DNA from: Gammaproteobacteria bacterium
Lineage (GTDB): Bacteria; Pseudomonadota; Gammaproteobacteria; DSM-16500
Assembly (NCBI GenBank): GCA_031291175.1
Contig: JARLJO010000004.1
Coordinates: forward strand, 156,819 to 220,818
DNA length: 64,000 nt
Direction: 5' to 3'
Shown: one piece after another, positions 1 through 8,400 of the stretch
How the letters are laid out: every line of letters begins with the position of its first letter
Position numbering within the stretch: the stretch's first letter is position 1
Notes under the pieces: model-generated
Seen by the model: only the letters and a program-made list of their open reading frames with translations
Told to the model about the DNA's origin: nothing
The model's database searches: none
Made by a program: the position numbers and the translations under genes

Positions 1-1
1 A

Positions 2-1210
2 CAAAAAGCAAAGGCACCCACAGTGGCTGCAATTGCTGAAGAAAAAGCCACACCAGACCTCGCTGAAGACGCTTTACAACTTGGCGCTCGCAAAACAATG
101 AATAAGCGAGAACAAAAAGCTTTAAAAAAGGCGCAGAAACTCGCGCAGCTTGATATGAAACAAACCCTGGATGATATTTCGCAGCCCGCCAATGATAGCA
201 TTGAAGCAAGCACTCAAATAGCAATGACATCTACAGTCACAGATGCAACAGAAATGAAATCCGATAAACCTACGGTCAATCCCGTGAATGAAGATTTGGC
301 TATAGCTCTCGCTGAAACTATCGTTGCCAAAGAACCTTCCTTAGAGAACCCTCTTCATGAGGACACTCCGGAAAAATTGAGTGATGACGTAGCGCCATCC
401 GATGCTTTGAATAATGGCACACCTGTTATGGCCGCGTTCCCTCAAGAGACAGCAGAACAAACTACAACAAAATCTTCCCCATCAGACAGTGCAGCAGCAA
501 CATCGGTTTCAACAGAAGAAAGCTCGGCGAACGCACCTGCATTAAACCATTCTCATAGCAATAATCCTGAGGAAAAACACAATAGTGACGAAGTTGCTTA
601 CGACGCATCAAGTATTCCTGCTAATAAAGCAATTTCAGAACAAGCAGTTTCGTCTCAAATGTCGCCAGCAATAGATACAACTGGCTTTTTACTCTCTAAA
701 TTAAACGAGCAAGCCCAACTGTGCGCCATGCAACAACAAGCCATTGCTTATTTGTATCATCAACAAATGGTGGCTATGCAACCGCCGGAACCTATTGTGT
801 ATGTACCAGTACCTGCGTCGATGGTGGGATATCCTAATGCCACTATGGCATCTATGCCGGTACCTCAATTTGCTATGCCTAATCCTTATGAGTACCAAGC
901 TTATCCTTACGCTAACTCAAACATGAACCATAACCAAATGGGATATTACGGCGCGCCGATGCCTCAATTTTCTATGCAGGTTGGAAATCCGTATGGTTAC
1001 CAGCAACAAGGGTTTAATCCTTATCCAGTGCAGCAAACGGCACCTGTATTTACACAACCGGAAAGCGCCTATGCAAGGACAACAAATACTCCTCAGTCGT
1101 CAGCTAATCATCCTAATGGATTTATGTCGCGCAATAGAAGACAACAGCAACGTCCGTCTCCTAATCAGCCTGCAGCTAACTATGAAACGAATCCTCAAAT
1201 GAGACGCTAG
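2..1210 (+). CDS. C-terminal part of a low-complexity protein, 5' end outside window
   Basis: The reading frame is open from the left edge of the window, so the GTG at 23 need not be the start; the gene probably begins upstream. About 400 residues are visible. A short basic, Lys-rich stretch (NKREQKALKKAQKLAQL) comes first, followed by about 170 residues of acidic, Ser/Thr/Glu/Ala-rich sequence that looks disordered. From about residue 225 (counting from the GTG) the chain becomes rich in Met, Pro, Gln, Asn and Tyr, with loosely repeated patches such as PVPQFAMPNPYEY and PMPQFSMQVGNPYGY, and it ends in a basic RNRRQQQR segment. No catalytic motif or membrane segment is visible and I do not recognise the family. 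The composition resembles prion-like or RNA-binding disordered tails, which is only a resemblance. A C-terminal scaffold of a larger enzyme is equally possible. Confidence 0.6.
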   Translation, partial: QKAKAPTVAAIAEEKATPDLAEDALQLGARKTMNKREQKALKKAQKLAQLDMKQTLDDISQPANDSIEASTQIAMTSTVTDATEMKSDKPTVNPVNEDLAIALAETIVAKEPSLENPLHEDTPEKLSDDVAPSDALNNGTPVMAAFPQETAEQTTTKSSPSDSAAATSVSTEESSANAPALNHSHSNNPEEKHNSDEVAYDASSIPANKAISEQAVSSQMSPAIDTTGFLLSKLNEQAQLCAMQQQAIAYLYHQQMVAMQPPEPIVYVPVPASMVGYPNATMASMPVPQFAMPNPYEYQAYPYANSNMNHNQMGYYGAPMPQFSMQVGNPYGYQQQGFNPYPVQQTAPVFTQPESAYARTTNTPQSSANHPNGFMSRNRRQQQRPSPNQPAANYETNPQMRR

Positions 1211-1646
1211 ATTCGAAAGATTAGAATTTTGTTAGCCGAGATCATTCACCTGCATTTTAAATTTTCGTCGCACCCGCGGTTTATGGCCGCGGTATCTGCG
1301 ATAGGAAGTAAATATTCTGTTGTCTTTTTTGCTTTAATTAAGGCTATTTCTGACTAAGGAAGAACGAAGCGGAACGGTCTCTTCCAGTAAGAATCGCTTT
1401 TAAAACTATAAAATAAGCTGTTTTTATTCTTCCAGGTTAATTCATTGGTGTCATTTTTTTAACAGCGACTAAATACGCTTAAAAAAAATTTAGTCTATAA
1501 CTTGCTGTAATATTTCAGAATTAAATATAAGCGTTTCTCGCGTTCCGTTTAAATATTCATTCAATGGTATAATCATACTGTTGCTAATTCATTTTATTGA
1601 TAGGTTTTGTAGAACTCACCTTCACGCATCGCAAGGGAGAATTCAC
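1211..1646. other. intergenic, 436 bp, no gene seen
   Basis: This AT-rich spacer holds no credible ORF. A TATAAT hexamer at 1568-1573 lies about 75 bp before the small lipoprotein start and could be its -10 box, but I see no good -35 at the right distance. A GC-rich patch (cacccgcggtttatggccgcggt, 1270-1292) contains a short inverted repeat, ccgcggt/gccgcgg, just after the upstream gene and could help end it. Confidence 0.4.
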
Positions 1647-1886
1647 ATGAAAGCAAAACTGTTAATCATTATCAGCTGCATCGCATTACTAACAGGTTGC
1701 TGTACTAATTCAAGCTGTGGCTGTAATGGCGGTGGGTGCGAAACTTACTATAGCCAACCAACCTGCTCTGATACAGGCAGCTGTTGGGATGATGATTGTG
1801 GTGGGAGTCGTTGTGCGCATGTGTTTGATAATGCGGGCAGTGATGGCAATCCTTCGGCGTGCTACACCGACTATTATACTAGATAA
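1647..1886 (+). CDS. small Cys-rich lipoprotein, 79 aa
   Basis: I chose the ATG at 1647 because AAGGGAGA sits just upstream with good spacing; the in-frame start at 1581 has no such site. The protein opens MKAKLLIIISCIALLTGCC, a short lipoprotein signal with lipobox LTGC, so the mature form should begin with lipid-modified Cys18. The mature chain is only about 60 residues but carries around ten Cys, in clusters (CC, SCGCNGGGC, TCSD, SCWDDDCGG), with many Gly, Asp and Tyr. That spacing would suit several disulfides or a metal-binding surface in the periplasm. It is a single-gene unit, followed by a strong stem-loop. I do not recognise the family, so function is unknown. The lipoprotein call is well supported by the sequence. 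Confidence 0.75.
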   Translation: MKAKLLIIISCIALLTGCCTNSSCGCNGGGCETYYSQPTCSDTGSCWDDDCGGSRCAHVFDNAGSDGNPSACYTDYYTR

Positions 1887-1902
1887 ATTGCATTCGCACT
1901 GA

Positions 1903-1939
1903 AGACCTTGATGCAGAGTCAATCTCTGCATCAAGGTCT
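1903..1939. terminator. perfect 16-bp stem-loop after the small lipoprotein gene
   Basis: AGACCTTGATGCAGAG (1903-1918) pairs perfectly with CTCTGCATCAAGGTCT (1924-1939) around a 5-nt loop. It lies 16 bp after the lipoprotein stop and about 55 bp from the 3' end of the convergent PPxY gene. The following T tract is poor, so it may be a weak or bidirectional terminator or an mRNA 3' stabiliser. Confidence 0.6.
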
Positions 1940-1995
1940 GAAGGCTCATTTCTTATCATCACTTTTCTTATCTGAATTTCAATCCATGCCTTTTA

Positions 1996-3663
1996 TTACA
2001 TTTTTAATTTTTTTGGCACGGGCATGTGAACATTTTCTTTCACAATCTGATTATCTTTTTTAGACCACATAAACTTGGTGTGCGAATCTACACGAACGGA
2101 ACGATGCGGATCTTTACCACTTTTTATGGCTTCTAAGAATTTGTTATACCGGTTCTTTTCGGTGTTCGCCTCTGTACCCGCAACGGACCCTTCAATCGAT
2201 TGAAATGCGCTTTTGTCTGTTTTTAAAGTTTGTAGCATACAAACAATTTCTCGCGTATCCATTTCAACACGATTCTCGTGCAACACTGTTTGAACGCCTT
2301 TGACATCCCACTTGGCGGCATTGGTTGCACTCACCAAATCAGGATCATCAGTATGACGATACCAGGAAGCCAATTGTAATGAATATTTGCCAAACGCAGC
2401 GCCCACCGCAGCTAAAATAGTGGACCCAAAGATAGCGCCAAGAATAGCACCCGCCGCTGTCCCCAATCCTGGAATCATGGAGCCTACTGTTGCACCTAAT
2501 ACCATGCCCTGCATTGCGCCTAAATAACCTGCGCTCCCCGCGCAAGCTAGACGCCAAAGACTGCGTCCGATTTTTTTTGCATGAACGAGATTATTTAAGG
2601 AAGTCAGTGTTTTAATGCCAGCATAGACACTGGCAATTGCAGCAGAACATGCCACTGCAATAGCGCCAAGGACAATGGCGATACCTAAGAGAATCGCGCC
2701 CGCACTGCCTTTATCCTTATCACCACCGGAGACCGCACGACTACCGATGGCACCAAAAAAATCGCCCGTGGCGCTGACGGCTGAGCCAATACCACGTCCA
2801 ATCGCAACAACACCATCACCAATTAAAGGCACGCCATAACGAACCAGATTGATTGCACCATGCACTGCGAAATTGGTGAGTTCAACTGTCGCACGCAAGT
2901 TACTATAAAACAGGTAATCGTTCATCCAAAATGGATTGCCATAAAATCGGCTAGAATAGCGTGACATGAGGTAATAATCGTAGAAATCCAAATTGTCATT
3001 TAAGATGACATAGTTTGGTCGATAGTAGCGATGATAAGGCGCATATTCTCTTCTGATATAAATCACTTGTTCCGGTGGCACAGCTGCCCGTTGTTGGAAA
3101 TTTTGTTTTTGTTCTGCGGGCAAATCATTCCACCAACGTGTGGCTTCTTCATAAGAAGGAGGTTGTGGTAGTTCATCATAAGCAGGGGGTTTTGCTTGAA
3201 AAGCCTGATAGACTTCTGCGGTAAACCATTCAGGATATTTAGCTCGAAGCTGATCACAGAAGTAATACATAAGATAATAATCAGAAGCACTTAATTCATT
3301 CGAAGTATAAACTTGTTTTGGATAGTATTCTTTAGGGTAAAACCGTTGATATTCTTTTCGCATTTCTTTTAAGCTTTTTTTACTGGTTAAAAGCAATCGT
3401 GCCTGATTTTGCATATCATTGCGTTCGGCTTCGGATAACTCATTCCACCAATTAACGACTTGATCGTAAGAAAGATTTTCTAAACCGCGATTATTTTCAT
3501 CTAATGGAGGCGCATTTGCTTCTAGTTCAGGCACCCCTGTTATGTATGGATTGGCTGCCGGGGGCATATCAAACTTTTGCTCAGCAGCCTCATAAGCTGG
3601 AGGCGCGTCTAAGTTATCATGGGAAGGTTCAGATGAATATAAGGGAGACTGGGAAAAACTCAT
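1996..3663 (-). CDS. PPxY-motif protein with duplicated WWN domain and glycine-rich hydrophobic region, 555 aa
   Basis: I do not recognise a named family. Three PPxY motifs stand out: PPAY at 21-24, PPAY at 159-162 and PPSY at 168-171. In eukaryotes such motifs bind WW domains, for example those of Nedd4-type ubiquitin ligases. The N-terminal half also contains an internal duplication: about 65-145 and about 170-246 share S-Y, WWN, a Gln/Ala helix, a Tyr-rich REY/KEY stretch, DYYLM and a Pro-x-Trp end, offset by about 105 residues. Residues about 265-430 are hydrophobic, Gly/Ala-rich and include two or three potential membrane helices with glycine-zipper spacing (for example GAILGAIFGSTILAAVGAAFG). 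The last 120 residues are soluble, basic and end PVPKKLKM. There is no Sec signal. Delivery into a host cell is a reasonable inference but is unproven. Confidence 0.8.
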   Translation of the reverse strand: MSFSQSPLYSSEPSHDNLDAPPAYEAAEQKFDMPPAANPYITGVPELEANAPPLDENNRGLENLSYDQVVNWWNELSEAERNDMQNQARLLLTSKKSLKEMRKEYQRFYPKEYYPKQVYTSNELSASDYYLMYYFCDQLRAKYPEWFTAEVYQAFQAKPPAYDELPQPPSYEEATRWWNDLPAEQKQNFQQRAAVPPEQVIYIRREYAPYHRYYRPNYVILNDNLDFYDYYLMSRYSSRFYGNPFWMNDYLFYSNLRATVELTNFAVHGAINLVRYGVPLIGDGVVAIGRGIGSAVSATGDFFGAIGSRAVSGGDKDKGSAGAILLGIAIVLGAIAVACSAAIASVYAGIKTLTSLNNLVHAKKIGRSLWRLACAGSAGYLGAMQGMVLGATVGSMIPGLGTAAGAILGAIFGSTILAAVGAAFGKYSLQLASWYRHTDDPDLVSATNAAKWDVKGVQTVLHENRVEMDTREIVCMLQTLKTDKSAFQSIEGSVAGTEANTEKNRYNKFLEAIKSGKDPHRSVRVDSHTKFMWSKKDNQIVKENVHMPVPKKLKM

Positions 3664-4148
3664 GATTTATCTCGCTGTTAATTAGTATTATTAGACTGCA
3701 AGTATATTCGATGAAAATTAAGGAAATATTAAGTCTTAGCATTTTTTCTATTATTTAACAGATTGATATTGTTGAAATTTATTTGGTAGCTGCTTTGCTC
3801 CGGTGCGTCAAGCTAGTCAATATTACAGTCATTTCGATGGGCGCGTTTAAATACCAGCAGATCTGTAGCGCGGACTAAGACCCCCACGTTTTTTGTGGGG
3901 GTTGTGTCCGCGAAACCCTGTATATTTGTTCTCTTAATTTGAATATTCATTGTTATGCATCATTAAGGATTTTAGCTAGATATTCATGATCCCTTACCTC
4001 ACCAAGTTTTGTATGGAATATGATTGGGCAGGGGTTCGCGGACACAACCCCCACAAAAAACGTGGGGGTCTTAGTCCGTGCTACGAATCTTAAGAAAGTA
4101 TTAAAGAATGAATAGGTCTTAGCTGAGAGACAAAATCATTATAAGTAT
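3664..4148. other. intergenic, 485 bp, holding an inverted pair of family-A repeats
   Basis: No gene is seen. The first 200 bp are AT-rich and should hold the promoter of the leftward PPxY gene, but I found no clear -35/-10 pair. The rest is taken up by two inverted family-A palindromic repeats (3865-3919 and 4031-4084). Confidence 0.6.
3865..4084. repeat. two inverted family-A palindromes (3865-3919 and 4031-4084)
   Basis: Each copy reads GTAGCRCGGACTAAGACCCC, then CAC-GTTTTTT-GTGGGGG and a TGTCCGCG end, so each can fold as a GC-rich hairpin (CCCCCAC/GTGGGGG inner stem, CGGAC/GTCCG outer stem). The two copies face each other across about 110 bp of AT-rich DNA, making a larger palindromic unit of about 220 bp. 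Further copies occur near 41.9 and 50.5-50.7 kb. No ORF lies inside. Confidence 0.85.
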
Positions 4149-4922
4149 TTACCCGCCAATACAACGATAAGAATTCAAGTATAATTCATCAATCAAGATA
4201 GATTTAAACGAACCAGGGCCATCCGCTTTGTTTTTAGCGGTTGCAACACAAACCGCATAATTGCCCAGTGCGGTAGCGGCTGCGGTAAATCGATCTTGCT
4301 CAACAGCGTGAAAAGCACCAATTAGAGAAGAAAGTAAACTGCCAATACCGGCGACCTTCAGTAACAACTCAGAATCAAAGTTGTAGCTATCCATCTGATC
4401 ACCATCAATGACCGTGTTGATTTTACCGCTAACAACAACTGCCATATGATATTGCTTCGATAACAATGTTGCATTGTCGATAGCTAAACGATTTACCGTA
4501 GCACCGTCTTCGCTTCGGATAAGGTCAGCATTTAGCATGGATGCAATTTCACTAGGATACCCACGTACCACAGAAATCTGATGCTCTTTGATAAAATGAA
4601 TGGCTGTTTCTGTTCGATATTGTGTGGCACCAGCGCCAATCGGATCGAGAATGATCGGTTGCTTCAGCTCATTGGCCAGGCGACAAATTCGGCTTGATAA
4701 CTTGATAAAATCATCATCCAATTCACCTAAGTTAATGACTACTGCTCGCGACAACTTCAGCAATTCTTCGACTTCCTGCTCGGCATTGCTTGTGATAGGC
4801 ATAGCACCCAGACTACGCAAACCACTCACTATCAGATCCAGGGAAAAATATTTATTAATGTTTAATATCAGTGGCTTTTCTGATTTGATTCTAATGAGGA
4901 GTTCTTTGATTTTTTGAGACAT
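4149..4922 (-). CDS. divergent hydroxyethylthiazole kinase-like protein
   Basis: At 257 aa this is the usual length for ThiM, the kinase that phosphorylates the thiazole alcohol in thiamine salvage. Family landmarks remain: PLILNINKYF near 17-26, SLGAMPITSNAEQEVEEL at 38-55, ILDPIGAGATQYRTE at 91-105, RGYPSEI at 120-126 and GPGSFKSILIDELY at 235-248. Several usually conserved positions differ. The HCITN/HNITN-type motif reads LNINK, RGNxSEI has Tyr for Asn, and the G-T-G-C segment that carries the catalytic Cys reads GIGS (Ser195). It may be a weakened enzyme or a ribokinase-fold protein with another substrate. No other thi gene and no TPP-riboswitch-like leader is nearby. The ATG has a GGGAA ribosome site. 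Confidence 0.7.
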   Translation of the reverse strand: MSQKIKELLIRIKSEKPLILNINKYFSLDLIVSGLRSLGAMPITSNAEQEVEELLKLSRAVVINLGELDDDFIKLSSRICRLANELKQPIILDPIGAGATQYRTETAIHFIKEHQISVVRGYPSEIASMLNADLIRSEDGATVNRLAIDNATLLSKQYHMAVVVSGKINTVIDGDQMDSYNFDSELLLKVAGIGSLLSSLIGAFHAVEQDRFTAAATALGNYAVCVATAKNKADGPGSFKSILIDELYLNSYRCIGG

Positions 4923-5190
4923 GAAATTCCCTTTTCATAAAGTGGTGTAAATCCCATAAAAACTCATGAATCGAGCCATTGATGCGATAATTATAGCAGC
5001 AGTTAGATCTTAAAAATCAAATTTTTTCCGGGTTTTTCCAGAGACAATAATTCGCCTTTTAAATTGAGTCAAAATTATATCGATATAGGAATTAATGCTA
5101 ATATTACAGTCATTTTTAATCAAAATCAGACATTGCGACCGGGCTGACTCCAGCGTATTCTAAAGTCTTTCAGACCTAAGAGATGCTTCC

Positions 5191-7632
5191 ATGAATACGC
5201 TATCAGCTACTTTACCAGCCACGCATCCTGCTATTAAGACTGAAGGTTATGCATCTGATCTGATAACGACTTTAGATCAATATGGCTCAGCAATTAAAGT
5301 CCTCTCATTAGACTGCTTTGATACCCTACTTTGGCGAACTACCGCCGCGCCCATTGACTTATTCTATAATCTACAACACCAACCTGCCTTTAGCGAACTG
5401 GGATTTTCGGCCAGTTTACGCATAAATGCGGAATCGCTTGCACGCAAAATGAATATGGTTCAACACCAACATACCGAAACAAAACTGAAAGAAATTTATT
5501 TGGCGAACTTCCCTAACCTCACCGAAACACAACTAGAAAAATTAAGTGCTGAAGAATTAGCGGAAGAAATCGCCACCTGCTATGCGTTTCCACCCGTAGT
5601 CGATCTCATAAAGCATGCTCATGCAAAAGGCATAAAGATTATTATTGCTAGTGATACGTATTTAACAGAAAACCAATTGCGTACATTGCTCGCAAGCCAC
5701 CTACCCGCTGAAGCAATGCAAGCCATCCATCAGATTTTTTGCTCTTGTGAATACAGAAAATCCAAACGCGACGGACTATTTAGCGAGATCTTGAAGCACA
5801 CGGATGTCTCACCTAACGCTATATTGCATTTAGGAGACAATCACCTGGCTGATTTTCTCTCCGCCAAAGCATACGGGTTACATGCATTACATTTTTTACA
5901 ATACAATGACAATACAAACGAAATATTACGTATGGAAACATTAGCCACTTATTTTATGAATACTTCGATTCGCCATCAGCGCGCGATGACAAGCCCATTT
6001 CGTGGTTTATTTGCCATCACTCAAAATCAAAACCTAAAACCAGAAAGCATCATCGGATTTACATCAATCGGTCCAATTTTATACTCCTTTGCTAAATTTA
6101 TTTGTGCAGAAGTAGAAGACCTCCGAAATCAGGGTAAAAAACCGAAAGTGCTTTTTTTAATGCGCGACGGTCATCTTCCCTCTCTTATCTGTGAAGCGCT
6201 TTTGGGCCAAGAAATGGGGAGCCGAGTCAGAATCAGTCGCTTTGTATCGCTAGCCGCCTCATTTCGCACGCCAAAAGATATTGATCTGTATTTGTCAGAG
6301 GTGGCGAGCACCTTACGTTTCAACGATATCTGCCGACAATTATTGTTGCCCCAAAAACTGGCTGAACAGATCATCAACGCGGCGGAAAATTCTGGCAATT
6401 ATTCCTGCATTGAGTTCATTAGGCTCATCCAATCACCGAAAACACAAGCACTTATCTTTGAGCAATCGAAAGCATATCGCTTGAGACTGATAAAACATTT
6501 AGAAAACGTCGCACAAATTGAAAAAGGCGACACGCTAGTATTTGTTGATCTAGGCTATACCGGCACAGCACAAATCCAACTAGCGCCAATATTCCAAGAG
6601 GAAATGAATATTGAAATAGTGGGTCGTTATTTGATCGCCTTAAAAACACCTCATTGGCAAACCAACCGCAAAGGCTTACTCGATCCCTCTTGTTATGATG
6701 ACAGAGCCATGATCATGTTAGTGAACTACAGCGCATTGCTGGAGCAAATATGTACCTCAAACGAAAGCAGCGTCGTTGATTTTGATAACAATGGCAACCC
6801 AATATTTTCAGAAACATCGCTGAGTGCAGGGCAACATTCCAAACTAACTGACATTCAAGCAGAATGCGTGCGCTTTGCTAAGACAGCGGAAGATTTTTTT
6901 CAACGTACCAAGATGCAATTGACTACCACCATGTTGCGAGATGCCGCTGCTGCTTCCTTGTGTCGATTACTCTTTATTCCAACCGAAACCGAATTACAAC
7001 ATTTACAATCATTTGAATTTGACTTGAATCTAGGAACAAAAGATATTTTACAAGTCTTTAATCGCGAAGAAGGATTGATTGGCTTGAGGCGCCGTGGACT
7101 ATTTTTCATGGAAAGAAATGCAAAATCCATGCGTACTAACTATCCTGCGGAGCTGCGCTCTGCTGGTCTTGAATTATCATTAATTTTGATGACTCAGCAT
7201 CGTTATGGTTTAGATATCAAACTAAAAGACCTCAGTTTAAAACGTGAAACACTGAAATTAATTATTCTTCGTGGGAATGCTGCGACACAAATGCTGACTG
7301 AAGCCCAACCCACCTATGAGGGATATTACTCATTATTAGTTCCCATCGGTGCCGGTAACTTCAATGTAGGCATCCAATTTGGACTGAATTATCATTGGAT
7401 TCAAATTGAAAGTACGGAGCTAATTAAAGTTTCCGCTTTGTTAACGACGAATGAAACTCAACATGCCATCGATGCAACATCTCATACCGTTTCCGATCAA
7501 ATGATTAGCAAAGGTGGTGGCTTATTTGAATGTCTATCAGAAAATAGCTTGTTAATGCTAAACTCACCTGAGAATTTGTCGAAAGATAGCTATGTGTTTC
7601 GGGTGGTCTTTAGGCCTATTGTTAATCGTTGA
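5191..7632 (+). CDS. large protein with N-terminal HAD-superfamily hydrolase domain, 813 aa
   Basis: The N-terminal 240 residues contain the haloacid-dehalogenase motifs in order: LDCFDTLLWR with probable nucleophile Asp41, ASDTYL (Ser154/Asp155), a lysine in YRKSKRDG (190-194), and HLGDNHLADF with Asp216 and Asp221. This type of HAD domain heads long proteins found in surface-polysaccharide and glycosylation loci. The remaining 570 residues are soluble. They include a Rossmann-like stretch (GDTLVFVDLGYTGTAQIQL, about 445) and a probable beta-rich end; I cannot assign them. No signal peptide or membrane helix is seen. It lies next to the flagellar cluster, convergent with fliA and about 50 bp from it, so a role in flagellin or surface modification is possible but is only suggested by position. 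Confidence 0.75.
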   Translation: MNTLSATLPATHPAIKTEGYASDLITTLDQYGSAIKVLSLDCFDTLLWRTTAAPIDLFYNLQHQPAFSELGFSASLRINAESLARKMNMVQHQHTETKLKEIYLANFPNLTETQLEKLSAEELAEEIATCYAFPPVVDLIKHAHAKGIKIIIASDTYLTENQLRTLLASHLPAEAMQAIHQIFCSCEYRKSKRDGLFSEILKHTDVSPNAILHLGDNHLADFLSAKAYGLHALHFLQYNDNTNEILRMETLATYFMNTSIRHQRAMTSPFRGLFAITQNQNLKPESIIGFTSIGPILYSFAKFICAEVEDLRNQGKKPKVLFLMRDGHLPSLICEALLGQEMGSRVRISRFVSLAASFRTPKDIDLYLSEVASTLRFNDICRQLLLPQKLAEQIINAAENSGNYSCIEFIRLIQSPKTQALIFEQSKAYRLRLIKHLENVAQIEKGDTLVFVDLGYTGTAQIQLAPIFQEEMNIEIVGRYLIALKTPHWQTNRKGLLDPSCYDDRAMIMLVNYSALLEQICTSNESSVVDFDNNGNPIFSETSLSAGQHSKLTDIQAECVRFAKTAEDFFQRTKMQLTTTMLRDAAAASLCRLLFIPTETELQHLQSFEFDLNLGTKDILQVFNREEGLIGLRRRGLFFMERNAKSMRTNYPAELRSAGLELSLILMTQHRYGLDIKLKDLSLKRETLKLIILRGNAATQMLTEAQPTYEGYYSLLVPIGAGNFNVGIQFGLNYHWIQIESTELIKVSALLTTNETQHAIDATSHTVSDQMISKGGGLFECLSENSLLMLNSPENLSKDSYVFRVVFRPIVNR

Positions 7633-7683
7633 AGCCAAGGTCGTTACAAGAACGATAGCGACCAATGACACGCTTGTGATAAC

Positions 7684-8400
7684 TTAGAGTTTGTTCGCGC
7701 GGATTTTTGATTGAACTCTGGCAATGGCTTGACTGTGTAACTGGCAAATCCTGGCCTCGGTTAAATTTAAAATTTCGCCCACTTGCTTAAAGGTAAATTC
7801 TTCTAAATAATACAAAGATAAAACCAATTGCTCACGCTCCGGCAGATCCGTCAAAATACTTTTAATTCTACCCTTTATGTCATCAACCTGTGCAATAGCC
7901 AAGGGATTGGCGGCTTCATCACCAAAGACTTCATTTTCACTATCCAGTAAATCTAAACTGACAACATTGCTAACACTGATCTGCTGACACATTTCGGCAT
8001 GCTCATCGAGCGTCACACCCATCTCGGCGGCAATTTCTTCCGTGGTGGCTTGCTTTTGGCCTCGCTGCTCAATTGAGGTTACTGCATTTGCCATTTTGCG
8101 TCTGTTCTTGCTCGATTCGCGCGTGCCCCATGAATTTTTTCGCAAAGAATCAATAATGGCACCCCGAATACGAATACTTGCAAAAGTCTCGAATGTGGTC
8201 CCCATGTCTTCTTTATAACTGTTTCTCGCCTCAAGCAATCCCACAAAACCAGACTGCATCAAATCTTCAAGACTAATATGCGAAGGTAATCGTCGCTTGA
8301 TATAGAGCGAGATTTTTTTCACCAATGGATGATTATCTAGAACAAATTGTTCCATCATCATGCCATTGGCATTTTCTTTATAAAGTTCTACGCTATGCAC
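7684..8400 (-). CDS. fliA: flagellar sigma factor sigma-28
   Basis: At 238 aa this has the FliA layout: region 2 (LVKKISLYIKRRLP, then SLEDLMQSGFVGLLEA), region 3 (GTRESSKNRRKMANAV onward) and region 4 with a helix-turn-helix (FKQVGEILNLTEARICQLH, about 204-222). It directs core RNA polymerase to late flagellar promoters. Two good matches to its promoter consensus occur in this window, before flagellin and before flgM. It is the last gene of the long fliE-to-fliA operon and overlaps the fleN end by 13 bp, so translation of the two is probably coupled. Its antagonist FlgM is encoded at 38.6 kb. Confidence 0.96.
   Translation of the reverse strand: MHSVELYKENANGMMMEQFVLDNHPLVKKISLYIKRRLPSHISLEDLMQSGFVGLLEARNSYKEDMGTTFETFASIRIRGAIIDSLRKNSWGTRESSKNRRKMANAVTSIEQRGQKQATTEEIAAEMGVTLDEHAEMCQQISVSNVVSLDLLDSENEVFGDEAANPLAIAQVDDIKGRIKSILTDLPEREQLVLSLYYLEEFTFKQVGEILNLTEARICQLHSQAIARVQSKIRANKL

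Noticed and set aside
5055..5085. CGATAT-containing segment as a sigma-28 promoter for the 813-aa gene
   Set aside because: Only 5 of 8 matches in each element; a link of this gene to FliA cannot be supported from it.
4923..5190. TPP riboswitch upstream of the thiM-like gene
   Set aside because: The conserved CUGAGA and ACCUGA blocks and the expected helices are absent.
6171..7130. Antisense ORFs of 65-76 aa within the HAD-family gene
   Set aside because: They lie fully inside a well supported long gene, have no ribosome sites and show no recognisable motifs.
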